This document shows positions 46,958 through 57,960 of a stretch of 64,000 bases of DNA, one piece after another. Under the pieces are notes generated by a model, which saw nothing but the letters and a program-made list of their open reading frames with translations, searched no databases and was not told the origin of the DNA. The position numbers were made by a program, and so were the translations under genes. How positions within the stretch are numbered: the first letter of the stretch is position 1; every line of letters begins with the position of its first letter. The stretch comes from Malaya genurostris (taxonomy: Eukaryota; Arthropoda; Insecta; Diptera; Culicidae): NCBI RefSeq assembly GCF_030247185.1, contig NC_080572.1, forward strand, positions 304,035,656 through 304,099,655, written 5' to 3'.

Positions 46958-47031
46958 GATAGAAACCGCCGCGACTTGAACCAAGAATCATTGGATCGCA
47001 AGTACGTCTGTTAATCGACTGACCAACAGAA
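46958..47031 (-). tRNA. tRNA-like segment (probable SINE head)
   Basis: On the minus strand TTGGTCAGTCGATTAACAGA resembles a pol III A-box region, and GGTTCAAGTCG, about 45 nt later, resembles the B-box GGTTCRANTCC. The T-arm stem is weak (GACTT side mismatched), and no clean cloverleaf forms. I read it as a tRNA-derived SINE head or an old pseudogene, not a working tRNA. Confidence 0.35.
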
Positions 47032-47033
47032 AT

Positions 47034-49319
47034 GGAAACGGTGATGAATATCAAAAAACCCACCTGAAAATGTCTTCGAAATTTAGTTGAGAATATTCTG
47101 TGAAATTTTCAGAATGATTCATTGAGTTTAGCGGTCGTGTTGTATTTTTTTCTGACTGAAGAACTGCTTAAAATTGGAACGCTCGGAAATGCATACCTCT
47201 ACTTGTTCATCGAATATCTCAGCTTTGAAGGCTTGTATCAAAAATTTACCGTGACAAAGTCTAGATAATTTATTTTAGATGCGATTAGTACATTAAAACA
47301 TATATGTTATCGCGATAAAAATAAAGTCTTGTATTTTTCTGTGAAACAAAGTCAGTTTCAATGCATCCACCATTTTTTTTCGTTTTGGTTTCCTGATAGC
47401 ATTCTGAAAAAGGAGAGAGAAAAAAAAAATGGCTCGACAAGGCTGCCAAACACACAGACATTCTATCTTTGTGAAAGTTGAATATTTTTTCATTGTTCAT
47501 TGGAATCCATGTAATGTCTAACCCATACGATAGATTAATGTGATAAAACTTCTCATCAAAATAATGTATGCTGGCAATCCGGTACAGTTTGCTCATATAC
47601 GAGAGAGTACAAGAGAAATACGATGCGCAAAGGGAATTGAGCGAGCCACGTGGTCGATTTAAAACTCAACACGTGGCTCTCTGTCCTCAGACCTTAAGGT
47701 GAAATGTAGCGTCATAAAATGCGCGCAAAATTTTATCCGCTTCAGTTGAACGAACCGTCGCACAAAGCATACCAAGAAAAACGGACACATAGAAACAAGA
47801 ACTTTTTTCAATAATTGAGCGCAGTGGGCTTACCTCTCGTTATATTGGCTTGTGAAAAAGACAGGACGTAATGGATTTTTGAATCTTTCACACTTTGAAT
47901 ATATGCTAATTCAATCGTTATTGTTAGTGATTACTCTTACACTAGAGCTATAAATCATGAGTAATTATGAATGACTAACATGAGGTTATATGTATATGTA
48001 TTGAACAGCTTGCTAACCATGTATATGCCTGTTGTTTTTCAATGTTTATCACATTGTTTGTATCACGATAATACTTGGTTTGTATTTCATACAGTAGCTT
48101 GTCAATGATGAAGTTAAAGTTTTGCTATCAAAATTGTTACAATCTAAAATAATACCTGTTAACATCAATGCATTGAACTCAACAAAATTGGACATTATTA
48201 GCATTATAAATGACAGTTACTTAGAAAATAAACAATTTCTTACAATACCCGTTTTATTGTATTCAACTCGTTTTTATTTTAACACAAAATCCAATGCTGC
48301 ATAAATTCGCGTCATAATTTTATATGTAATTTTTGCTCACGATATAATGCCACCGTGCCCACCGTGCATTTCTCACACCACCTCAATACGAAACAGCAGC
48401 GCGCAAGCAATTAAAAAAATGCGGAAAAGTTTATGTAATTTTTTTCAAATTTCGGTTGTTTTGGCTAAAGTTATATAATTTTGAGTTGCATTTTCAGATT
48501 CTTTGTGAAATTCTGCTACAAACACTACTTTTCAGTTCTAAAACCATCCCCGTGGAACGGAACAGTAACCGTTTATACATTTCAAAAACCAATTACGGCT
48601 CGGCAAAGCAAAATTTCAAAATTCTAAGAATACTTAGTTATGATAAATTTGATTTCGAAAACTAAAGTGTTTTTGGTTTTTCGAAAATCGGTCTAGTTTT
48701 TGAATAATTGATCAAAACCGCGATTTTCGCATTCCGCTACATTTCACCTTAAGGACCGAGGCCAGTAGGTCGCGTATTACATTTGTTTCCATGCTCTCTC
48801 GCAAATGTGCAAAGTGACTCTCGATGTGGCCGGGTGGCAAAGAAAGTTTTGATATTTTCGGTTACAAGTTTGACTACATCACATAAAATCCAAGAAAGCT
48901 ACCGCTTGTTTGGCAGCCTTTCTGAGACGATTTTATTTCTCTCTCATGTTTCGTTACGTTACCAGGAAAATAAAATGGCGCCGCCATAGAAATCGATTTA
49001 CCTTCACAAAAATAACATTTACTTCATTTTTATCGCGATAACATATATGTTTTTATGCTCTAATTGCATCTAAATTGAATTATCTAGACATTGTCAGGAT
49101 AGATTTTTGATTCATGCTTTTGAAGACGAGATATTTAATGAACATGCTGAAAGTTTCCGTTTGCAGCTATGCAATTCTTCGCTCAGAAAAAAGAGTTTTC
49201 CGACCGCTAGAGTCAATGAATCATTCTGAAATTTTCACAGAATAATCTAAACTTCTAGTGACAATCCCTTAGAAAACGATTGTCAGTTGGGTTGTTTGAT
49301 ATTCGTCACCGTTTCTGAG
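47034..49319. repeat. Large foldback element, ~600-bp arms
   Basis: The arms (about 47034-47730 and 48735-49319) are inverted copies with moderate divergence and indels. Shared anchors are GAAACGGTGATGAATATCA at the outer ends, ATAACATATATGTT with TATCGCGATAA in the middle (about 47300-47330 and 49030-49050), and CCTTAAGGTGAAATGTAG at the inner side (47692-47709, inverted at about 48740-48757). The ~1-kb centre shows no transposase. It may be a non-autonomous DNA element with very long TIRs, or two inverted copies of one repeat. No target duplication was identified. Confidence 0.7.
47731..48734. other. Centre of the foldback; no gene
   Basis: AT-rich filler between the inverted arms; 60-70-codon ORFs only, none recognisable. 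A GCCCACCGTGC patch lies near 48357-48367. Confidence 0.4.
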
Positions 49320-49876
49320 AAAATCAGATTTGAAGCGTGAAAATAGCCCTCTAAATCACCCCAAAACACACTGACCTCAGCTCTTAATGGTAGTTTTCAT
49401 CTCGATACTGTTCCATGAAATGGTCAAATTTCATACCATTATTGCAAAAGGAGAACGTCAATGTCAAATAAATAGCGCCGGTTAGGGTTGTCAATCAACA
49501 AAAATTCACTGTTTTTGAAAAGTTTCTAGTTTTATTTCAATGAAAAGTAAAGTCAATAGTTAAAGAAATTTACTAAAACCCATCATCCCAAGATTAATGG
49601 ATAATTTTGGAAAAATTTAAACAATTAATTGAATGAAAAGACGAGTCAATAGAGTTATAAAATGCTTAGGTTCATGCCCTTTCAAAGTGCATAGGGTTTT
49701 CGAATAGCGTAAATTGACAACATCTGAAAAAAAATCTACACCCAAACCTCCTTTTACGTAATAATCGCGAATTCGTCAACCGAATCAAGAAGTTAAAAGA
49801 GTTTACGTAATTTGAAATTTATTACATAAAACAAGTTGACAATATTTCAGATTTTTGACATCAATTTTTTTATCTT
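49320..49876. other. No recognised gene
   Basis: AT-rich interval between the foldback and the DD37E transposon. No ORF or repeat was recognised. Confidence 0.45.
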
Positions 49877-51142
49877 AAAGACTGTCCCAGTATGGACGCA
49901 CTTTGATTTCGCTGTAAATAATTCACAAGTGTTAGATATTCAAATTTTATTCGATATACTGATAATATTAGACTACAACAACAGAATATTATTCTCAACA
50001 TTTGCTACTTAGCCATTGTAGACTAGCTGGCGCACTTTCTTGCGAACGTTCCTCATTAAAATCCGTACATACTTCTTACCGACAAGTTTTGACACTTTTT
50101 TCCCATCTTTTTCGAACTGTTGAATGGTTTCGGCTGCCGAGGCTAGTTTCCTAAGATGTGCCTTCGTTAATGCCAAAAATTCCTCAATTGGTCGAAGTTG
50201 TGGGCAATTTGGTGGATTCATGTCTTTTGGGACGATAATGACATTTTTGGTAGTATGCCATTCTACCGTTGATTTCGAGTAGTGGCAAGAAGCAAGATCT
50301 GGCCAGAAGACAACAGGATCCTTGTGGCTTCGAATCATGGGTAGAAGTCGTTTTTGTAAACATTCCTTGATGTATATTTCGCTGTTCATTGAAGCAGTGG
50401 TGATGAAGAGTTTCGAAATCTTACCGCAGCTACAAATTGCTTGCCAGACCATAGCTTTCTTACCAAATTTTTCGGCTTCAATCGATGTCTCGGACTGGTT
50501 TAACACTTGCCCTTCTCGCACCGTATAATATTGTGATCCCGGCAAGGATTTGTAATCGAGTTTCACGTAGGTTTCGTCGTCCATGATTACGCAGTTCAAA
50601 TTTCCAGCAAGAATCGTATTGTACAGCTTTCGAACCCTCGGCCTGATCGATGCTTCTTGTTTTGGACTACGCTTTGGTTGTTTCTGCTTCTTATAGGTTC
50701 GAAGATTCAAATGTTCTTTAGCACGAAGAACATTTGACTTCAAAGTGCCCACTTTTTTGGCCACATCCCGAACTGAAACCTTCTTCTTTTGCTCGAACGC
50801 CTTCACTATACGTTCATCCAACTGAGGGTTAGCAGGACCTTTTTATCGACCCGTTTTCGGTTCATCCTTAAAAGTGTTATCCTCACCGAACTCTTTCCAT
50901 TTTTCTATCTTTCTCAGTGACAGTCCACGTTCTGTGCACCATTTGTACACAATTTCTCGATGTTGTTCTGCTGAAAGTCCACGCATTTCGAAAAAAAACT
51001 AATGAAAACGAATAAACAACTGCACAAGTGGTTAGAGAAGAGTGTAAACAACAGAACGCAGCCATAAAAATTGACAGATTCTGAACCATTGCGAAATGGC
51101 AGCGGTTTTTGATTGCGTCCGTACTTTCTGGGACAGTCTTTT
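49877..51142 (-). mobile_element. DD37E (ITmD37E-like) transposon, nearly intact
   Basis: Terminal inverted repeats: AAAGACTGTCCCAGTATGGA (49877 on) and, inverted at the right end, AAAAGACTGTCCCAGAAAGT, followed by the shared CGGACGCA-type sequence. Length is about 1.27 kb, normal for the family. The element holds one transposase gene on the minus strand, spoiled by one in-frame stop. A separate 5'-end fragment of the same family is at 1866-2187. A TA target duplication could not be confirmed at either end. Confidence 0.85.
50009..50986 (-). pseudogene. DD37E transposase with a single premature stop
   Basis: The start ATG at 50986 (MRGLSAEQHREIVYKWCTER) lies in the same frame as the long open block ending at 50009. 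The only interruption is a TAA at 50843-50845, codon 48, after KDEPKTGR. Full length would be ~325 residues, normal for the family. Domains: N-terminal helix-turn-helix (about 1-110, including VRDVAKKVGTLKSNVLRAKE), basic linker TYKKQKQPKRSPKQ, then the DDE core with CVIMDDETYVKLD, VFWPDLASCHY and CPQLRPIEEF. The spacing between the second Asp and the Glu is 37. An internal start would lose the first half of the DNA-binding region. This is the best-preserved transposase in the window. Confidence 0.9.
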
Positions 51143-51143
51143 C

Positions 51144-51186
51144 AACATCAATGTATGTGGAGAACTTATTTTCGATACACTCCTTA
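51144..51186 (-). repeat. Orphan terminal repeat of the 11-kb DD37E lineage
   Basis: The minus strand reads CTAAGGAGTGTATCGAAAAT then AAG, closely matching TTAAGGAGTGTGTCGAAAAT at 11222-11241. It directly adjoins the right end of the 49877-51142 element, suggesting that this newer transposon landed in, or next to, a remnant of the older family. Confidence 0.5.
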
Positions 51187-51349
51187 GACGGATCTGTGTT
51201 CAGTACATTGACTCAAAGGATCAAATTTGCTTAACAGAAGTATTTTACATTTTCACATTAATTTTTGGTGATATTTCGTTTTGAGCTAAAGCGAATTCCG
51301 TTGATTGTAGGATAAGTAATCAGGAAAATAATGAAGGGAAACGAGAACC

Positions 51350-51439
51350 ATTTAGTCGTTTGACAATGCTGTTGTCCGAAAACATAAATTCGAACAAATA
51401 ATTTGTGGGCGAGACGAAGTTCGACGAAGGTCAGCTAGT
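51350..51439 (+). repeat. Helitron-like 3' end fragment
   Basis: Ends GCGAGACGAAGTTCGACGAA then GGTCAGCTAG at 51439, followed by T. The same block (GCGAGACGAAGTTCGATG then GGTCAGCTAG) terminates the element at 37489-39442. Only the terminal ~90 bp can be recognised; the 5' part is missing or too diverged. Confidence 0.5.
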
Positions 51440-52417
51440 AATGTATAAAGTTAGAAAAAAAAAACTTTACGTAACTAGAGTGTTTCATTCCAGAACACTC
51501 CACCTACAGTTACTATCAGTAAATTTAAAATTCGTAGAAAATTGGTTGGAGTTGTTCAGTGCTGAAGTTCTATCTGCTCGGTAACACTCGCTGTATATCG
51601 ACAGTAGAGAGCGGATTCCTCGATTCATACCGTGAAGTAGATGAAACTAGATATTCCATTTAGATTATCCGTTTGCGACTAGAGGATATAAACGAAGGGC
51701 GGATACGAATTGCAAGTTAGTTCGGTAGGTTCGCGGCAAAGTTCAACGGCAGACTGGCAGGACGATACCTCGAAAATAATTTTGGTTCGCCAACTCACAT
51801 AATGAAGGAAAATTAATCGCATCAGACAAGAAATTTGAAGCATTTGGAATTTGTTTTTCCTGTTCGGAGCTAGTGGAAGTGTTTTCATTTAAAAAAAAAT
51901 ATCAATTTTACTGCATCTCTGGTCGAAATTTTATGCAAGTTTTCCGTCCGTCAGACGATGCTGTACTACGGCCTTGAGGATACCAATTTCGAAGCATATG
52001 ATTACTGCCTTTGGAACTCAGCTGTAGCGAAAAATAATCGTTTTTTTTTGCTTGCTTCCTTTGCTTATTCACGTATATAAATCTCCGGACATCGGACGCT
52101 GCTTGTGACGGCAGACCATCACCACAAAAAGCAACCAGAATAATTTTCCTTTTACCGAATTTTTTTTAATATACACTTTAAACACTGAAGTTCGTTCATC
52201 TTTTTCGGTTGCGCTAGAATGATCCTAATTTGCATACGGATTTTTGGGATCGGTCCGAGAGCAGTGTTTTTTTTGTAAAATTGTGATACGATGAACCCGA
52301 CCAGTCTAGTCAATTTTGGGGTTTGAATGAACGTTTCGATTGATTTAATGATTTTAATATGTGTCCGGTTCAACCGGAAATTGTGATTTTTTCTTAAAAG
52401 GAACTTTTAAAAATCAT
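51440..52417. other. No recognised gene
   Basis: AT-rich to mixed sequence; short ORFs only. No element boundaries or RNA genes recognised. Confidence 0.4.
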
Positions 52418-53608
52418 GCACGGAAAGACCGAAATCAGCATTTTGGCGAAAAAATTAGTTGATTTTCTGATTTTAGTTAGTTATTTTTTGAGACAACTAA
52501 AAAAATCTTACTTTTGCTAATTTAGATTTTTTCAATTTTATTTCCTTTAATAATAATAAAATATTTGTTGAAATGGCTATTTTTCTAGTTGAATTCACCA
52601 ATTAAATGTGCTTTAATTTCTTAGCTAAGGCACACTTCATTTCCATTCAACTAATTTTTTAGTTGAATTAGAGAAATAAAACGTTGTTTTCAACCAACAT
52701 AAATAGTTGAATTGGTTTCTGCAATTTGCAGCTATATGGCGCTCTGTCACCGAAAAAACGTTAACACCGTAATGACTACTAGCCACTAGATGGCACACTA
52801 CTATCGAAAAAAAATTCAGTCGCGGTTGTCTTTTCTTTATTGGCAGGTATAAATACGATGTTGTATTGGAGACAAAGACATGAACGAAACGTAAACTTCT
52901 TCTTGCAAATTTTTCTTCTAAATAGCTGTTTATTCGACTTCGCGAAATCGACTCTCTCACTGAAAACTTTGAGCACTCGAAAAACATAAACCGAATACAT
53001 ATACAATTAGAGTGCAACTTTCGAGACTCACTTCACTGTTCCGCGTAAAAACATTATTACGCACAATCGCTTCAAATGCGCACAAATTCTGAATAAATAC
53101 ACTTTCCACTAAGAGTTTACGTCATTTTTACATATGGGTTTAGGAATTTATATATGGATATATCGTAACACAGTCGAAAAACATCTAAACAATTTGCAAG
53201 CAGTTTCAACAAGACTGTCCTTTTTATCCTTTCAATGGATTGTTTTGCTTTGACACTTCTCATGAATTTTGTGGCTAATAAACTTGTTAATAAAACCAAT
53301 TTCATTTTTGTTTTCTTTGCGCTGTCCTTCAGTAATGATGGTATTAGATAATTAGAAACAAATTTTCTGATTTCAATAACAAAATTAGTTGTCAATGAGA
53401 ATTTCGTGTTGGATTGCAATATTGCTGGTTTGTGTCCAGAATATTCGTCAACTAAACACATTCTCTAAAAATAAGAGTTTTTTTCAGCAAAGTAAATTCT
53501 CAATTTTAACCAAATTTTTAGTTATTTTGGAAATTCTGTTGTTAAAATCAACTAATTCAAAAACAGTAATACGAATTAGGCGCAGAACTAATTTCGGTCG
53601 TTTCGTGT
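52418..53608. mobile_element. AGTTGA-rich TIR element, copy 1 (1.19 kb)
   Basis: The left end GCACGGAAAGACCGAAATCAG (52418 on) pairs with the right end, which reads inverted as ACACGAAACGACCGAAATTAG (to 53608). The subterminal regions carry many copies of AGTTGA / AGTTGAAT and their complements. The interior has only short ORFs. The same family is seen at 60537-61557, with ends CACGGAGAACC and GCACGGAACC. It is non-autonomous; the superfamily is not assigned. Confidence 0.6.
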
Positions 53609-54215
53609 GTCATTTCTCATAAGGGTTTTTCGGGTTTGAAATTTTGCACATGCACTACACAAGATTTTTTTGTATTATATAAGTTTTTGAGAGTCGAACT
53701 CAAAAAACATGGAAAAACATGCATCACGAAGCGACCGCCGAAATTAGCTCTCCACCTAATTCGTATTACTGTTTTTGAATTAGTTGATTTTAACAACAAA
53801 ATTTCCAAAATACCTATAAAAATAGTTGAAATTCAGAAATTTACTTTGCTGAAAAAAACTCTTGTTTTTAGAGAATGTGTTTGGCTGGCGAATATCCTGG
53901 ACGCAAACCAGCAATATTTCAATCCAACACGAAATTCTCATTGACAACTAGTTTTGTGATTAAAATGAAAAATTTGACTCTTTTTATCTATCACCATCAT
54001 TGCTGAAAGACAGCACAAAGTAAACAAAAATGAAATTATTTTTTTAACAAGTTCATTACCCAAAAACTCATGAGAAGTGTCAAATCTAAACAATTATTCA
54101 AAAAGCTAAAAAGGATAGTCTTGTTGAAACTGCCTGCAAATTGTTCTGATGTTTTTCGCATTTGTTATTTAAATTTCTAAACCGATATATAAAAAGGCCG
54201 TAAACTCTTATTTGT
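53107..54215. repeat. ~1.1-kb palindrome (500-bp arms)
   Basis: The arms 53107-53608 and about 53724-54215 are inverted copies with high similarity, anchored by GAGAATTTCGTGTTGGATTG, CTAATTCAAAAACAGTAATA and TAAGAGTTTACG, around a ~115-bp centre. The left arm is the right half of AGTTGA element copy 1. The right arm begins with the same terminal sequence (TCACGAAGCGACC) and is therefore the start of a second, inverted copy, cut off at 54215 where the tail of a LINE begins. Confidence 0.75.
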
Positions 54216-55115
54216 TTGCTTGTTTGCTTGTTCCATCTGACAATAAAAGTCTCAATGAATATAAAGTCAAGTTATAAAACCGAAGGTTGCGACACTTTCT
54301 GAACAAACTTATGTGATAATTCACCAAAATCGAATAAATTTTCAACTAGGGAGAAAGTTCGAACGTAGAGTTCTTTGTGAACTCCCCAGTCGATTTCGCC
54401 TTTGCTAATCTTCGCCACAACGCATCTTGTTGAATCTGCCTTTATCGTTCCAGGGTGTCAAGACCTAACAGGCGACATTGATCAGGTTACGGTGGCAGAT
54501 CCAAGGGATTTCGCCAAGAGAGATCTCGTAGCACAAGCCGAATAAATCTTGTTTGGACACGCTCAATCCGCAAGTTCCAAACGAGTTGATATGGACCCCA
54601 TACCAAACTGGCATTTTTCAACAACGGCCGCACTGAGGGACAGTATAACGCCTTCAAACAATGTGGATCCTTGAAATCTCTGCTTAATTGAAGCAGAACG
54701 ATGCTGATTAAATGTGAGTTTTTCACGGTCAACTGTTGAAAGTATTTGTTTATCAATTTATGTAGTCGAAGATTAATGGATGAAGTACTCGGTGAAATGT
54801 AATTACTTGACATTTGGCAATGCTGATCACAAGATGGGTTCGTCGACATCATGCGACAAATACATCTAGCAGTTCTTAAAGATGGACGCAGTTCTCATAA
54901 TTACGAATTACTAAGTACAGCTTCAAATCGTCGGCGAAGATCAGTTTGCATCCATAACCAAGCAGCAAAGCGGCATCGTTGAAAAATAGTGCGAACAGAA
55001 GGGGACCCATATTACTGCCTGGTGGAACTCATGATTTATTCGTAAACGGGAATAAAACTGAGGTTCCCAATTGTACACGTAGAACTCTGCCACACAATTC
55101 ATTAAGACTGAACGG
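54212..55115 (-). mobile_element. 5'-truncated Jockey-like LINE fragment
   Basis: On the minus strand the RT core runs into a C-terminal region, a ~150-bp 3' UTR and a tail CAAGCAAACAAGCAAACAAA at about 54214-54240. The 3' tail abuts the truncated end of the inverted AGTTGA element, so the LINE (or a deletion with it) removed the rest of that copy. It is a different lineage from the LINE at 6.1-7.4 kb: it reads FADDLKLYL where that one reads YADDMKLF. Confidence 0.75.
54310..55110 (-). pseudogene. Reverse transcriptase remnant (Jockey-like)
   Basis: Read 5' to 3' on the minus strand: VPPGSNMGPLLFALFFND (about 55020), CKLIFADDLKLYLVIR with the catalytic FADD (about 54930), then ISIAKCQVITFHR, then the open block 54852-54487 with DPHCLKALYC, VRPLLKNASLVWGPYQ and RIERVQTRFIRLVLRDL. 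The frame runs on past a stop (PLDLPP-stop-PDQCRLLGLDTLER) to KGEIDWGVHKELYVRTF near 54370. The motif order is that of Jockey-superfamily RT palm and C-terminal domains. At least three stops (near 55030, 54895 and 54485) make it inactive; endonuclease and fingers are missing. Confidence 0.8.
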
Positions 55116-55489
55116 CATAATCATAATAATCATAATCCTCTTTTTTTTCGGTTATTTTACTTTTTATACCTAACCTCTCTTCTCCTATTCTAGCTCACTC
55201 TCTAGTTTACATATTCTTACGTTGTTTCGTGAGGCCATGTGTGGTGACGGAGGATGAGCGCGAGAGAAGAGTGTGTGAATCAGCAACGAGTATTGTTACG
55301 TGCGTTTAATTTGTTTCTAAAGAGCGAGTGCGTTGCTGTCGTACGGTACTTTGTCTGTTATGCTTTGAACAGCGTGTTTGGTTGAAACCTGAACCTTGGT
55401 GTCTGTTTTACGTCCGTATTTATTTTGTGATGCCAAGAAGGTTGTTTACAAGTGGTAAGTGATACATGAAGAGTAGTCACATTACAATT
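55116..55489. other. No recognised gene
   Basis: Spacer of mixed composition containing a T-rich run and GC-moderate sequence; no ORF, repeat end or RNA gene recognised. Confidence 0.4.
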
Positions 55490-56600
55490 GTGTCATTGAT
55501 TTTATAGACAAAAAGAACTTTAAACGTGTTTTTTTTTCGAAAGCAGCTTTCGTCATTCAAAAGCTACTGAGCCAATTTTTTCAACTTTCTCACAAACTTT
55601 CCACACATAAAAAACGCTGCTTAATCTACCTGGTGGTGTAATAAAATCGAAATCGAAAAAAAAAATTGATGCCAAAAGTCTTAGAAACTTAGAGATTTAG
55701 TGTCATCTCAAAACAAATTTTTTTTTGAAAAAATCGACTTTTTGGGACAAATCAAAATTTTCCCAGAAAGATGATTTTTTCAAAAAAAAAAATTCGTTTT
55801 GAGATGACACTAAATCTCGACGTTTCATGCAGTTTTAAGAGTTTCGGCATAAAAAAAAATCGATTTTGGAAATTTCATGTACTTCTCCCTATGGTACTTT
55901 TTCAAGATCGAAAATTTTCAAACCTTCACCGCCGGGCAGCACCTCTTACGCATGTCCGATTTAGTTCAAATTTTGTAAGAGGGCATTTTTCGAGGTGCTT
56001 AAACTTTTGAGCACTAGCGCTTTACGAAATTAGAGGTTATCCCAAAATATTGTCACCCTTATATGTACGCGTATAAATACAACGCGGTTTGTCGGTTACG
56101 TCACTCATACCATCATATCTCCGGAACCAAAAGTCACAGCCGTTTGATCTTTGAACTTGATCAATGGCCCGACAGTAGCTTTCAAACGAGCCCAAGTTTG
56201 TTAAAATCGGTTTAGCCATCTCTGAGAAATTGAGCGCATATAAAAATCTTCGAAAAGTGCACACACACAGACATTTTCAGATCTCGTCGAACTGAGTCGA
56301 ATGGTATATAACACTATGGGACTCCGAGGTTTCGTTCAAAAGTCGGTTTTTCCAGCAATTCTTATACCTTTCTATAGAGAAAGGCAAAAACCAGACCCCA
56401 AACGTTTACCTTTTCGTTGTTTGTTCCTTTGGAGAGGTTTTACAGCTACCAAATGGCGGATTTCTTTTTTGTGAAAAATTGTAGTTTTCACTTATTTCTC
56501 AATATTGTTCCACGAAAAAATTACAAAATGTTGTTCGAATGATACTTTTTATCATGCAAAATTCTGAAAAATGATGATTTTTTTCCATCTTTCATACCCT
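55490..56600 (+). mobile_element. Solitary copy of the element amplified at 29-36.6 kb
   Basis: From CATTGATTTTATAGACAAAA (55495) it follows the array family step by step: CTTAATCTACCTGGTGGTG (55619) standing for the leader motif, the hairpin with GATGACACTAAATCTCGA (about 55640-55920), GGGCAGCACCTCTTACGCATG, one 168-bp unit (about 56085-56250) with no (CA)n expansion beyond CACACACAG, the fixed tail to AGAGAAAGGCAAAA (56389), and the downstream segment CCAGACCCC (56393 on). It shows the ancestral single-copy architecture from which the tandem array can be derived. Confidence 0.75.
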
Positions 56601-56845
56601 ACCCCCCTTAGGAAGCATACAAAGCATTCTGAACAGTCCGTTTTTAAGGAATTACTCATACTTGAGTGTTCACCCGACGCAGCAGAAAAAAAACTTTGAA
56701 GCAGTTCCTTGTACAGCTTTTATCCAGCGAGAAAGTTTTCTCATAAGGTCTGTGCAATTTTTGGTTGCTTAAAGAGACTACGCTAGAATTTTAATTTGAT
56801 ATTATACGAATTTGAACATTCTTCACAGAATCTATATATCTATAC

Positions 56846-57099
56846 ACAGATAAAAATATTTTGTGAATTTACATTTATTTTCATGCACATATTTGGAGCA
56901 GGCAATTGAATGGAAAGTTACGTTATAAAACTAAGCGGTTTGTAAATATACAGTCTTGTTCAATGAAAAACTAAATGCATCTTAATGTTATTTTACATCA
57001 ATCATGGTTTTATATTAGATTTTCGTTTCAACTGATGCCTATTTCATAGTACTATCGGTTTACATGTCGTGTAAGTTTCATCTTTTCTTTCTGTGTAGA
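56846..57099. mobile_element. MITE, ~254 bp, ACACAGA...TCTGTGT
   Basis: The ends ACACAGATAAAAA (about 56844-56856) and TTTCTTTCTGTGTAG (about 57087-57101) are inverted relative to each other. Interior landmarks are TTTACATTTATTTTCATGCA, TTTGGAGC and TTTTACATCA. This is a very common mosquito MITE layout; a fragment with the same left end is at 46806. It interrupts the 5' terminal TA-rich sequence of the Helitron-like host. Confidence 0.6.
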
Positions 57100-57149
57100 T
57101 ATAAAAATATAGAGATATAAAAATGGATGTAAGTTTGTATGTGTGTACC

Positions 57150-57960
57150 GCCATAACTTTGGAACTACTGAACGGATTGGCACCAAACTTGGCACAGGTA
57201 CTTCTTGCATTTCAGAGATGGTTTAGGGAGTGTTTTTACAGGAGAGGGAGCGTAGCAAGTATCATTAACAGATGCGGTCATGGAAAAATTCATATAACTT
57301 GACGAAAATCGATACGTTTTGAATACCATAGAAACATTTTCCATACCTTAGATATGACTATACGGGGGGTGGATGTAGCAAGTGCCATTAGAAAGGGGGG
57401 CGTAGGGTTTAAAACGGCATAACTACGGAACTACTGAACGGATTGTCACAAAACTTGGAACATAAACTTCTTGCTCTTCTGAGACAGTCATAAGGGAATT
57501 TTAATGGGAGAGGGAGCGTAGTAAGTGTGCTGAAGGGGGGAGGGGTCTTGAAAAATTTGATTTAATTTGACGAGAATCGATACTTTTTTAAGACCATAGA
57601 AAGCTTTTGCATACCTTAGATATGACTATATGGAGGGTGAATGAAGCAAGTGCCTTTAAAAAGGGGAGTGTAATATTTGTAACGGTATAACTAACTCCGA
57701 AACTGCTGAACGGATTGCTTTCAAACTTGCCACAGATACTTCTTTTCAGGGGGGGGGGAGTGTGTAGCATGTGTCCTCAACATGATGGGGGGAGGGGGGG
57801 GGCAAAATTACTGAAATTTATCTAATTTGAAGAGAATCGATACTTTTCGAAGAACATACATACTTTTTGAAAAACTCAAATATGGTTTCATGGATATTTG
57901 TGAGAGGTGGAAGTAGTAGCAAAATGTTTCGGATTTTACAGAAAAAGACATTTTTCGACA
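57150..57960 (+). repeat. Three tandem ~266-272-bp repeats
   Basis: GGAACTACTGAACGGATTG occurs at 57161 and 57427, with a variant GAAACTGCTGAACGGATTG near 57699. Each is followed by CAAACTTGGCACAG-like sequence, a G-rich patch, GAGAATCGATACTTTT and ACCTTAGATATGACTATA. A partial further copy, CCCAAACTTGGCACAGGTAC, occurs at about 60048 beyond the 2-kb insertion, confirming that the host element continues there. Homopolymer G runs occur at about 57750-57802. Confidence 0.75.
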
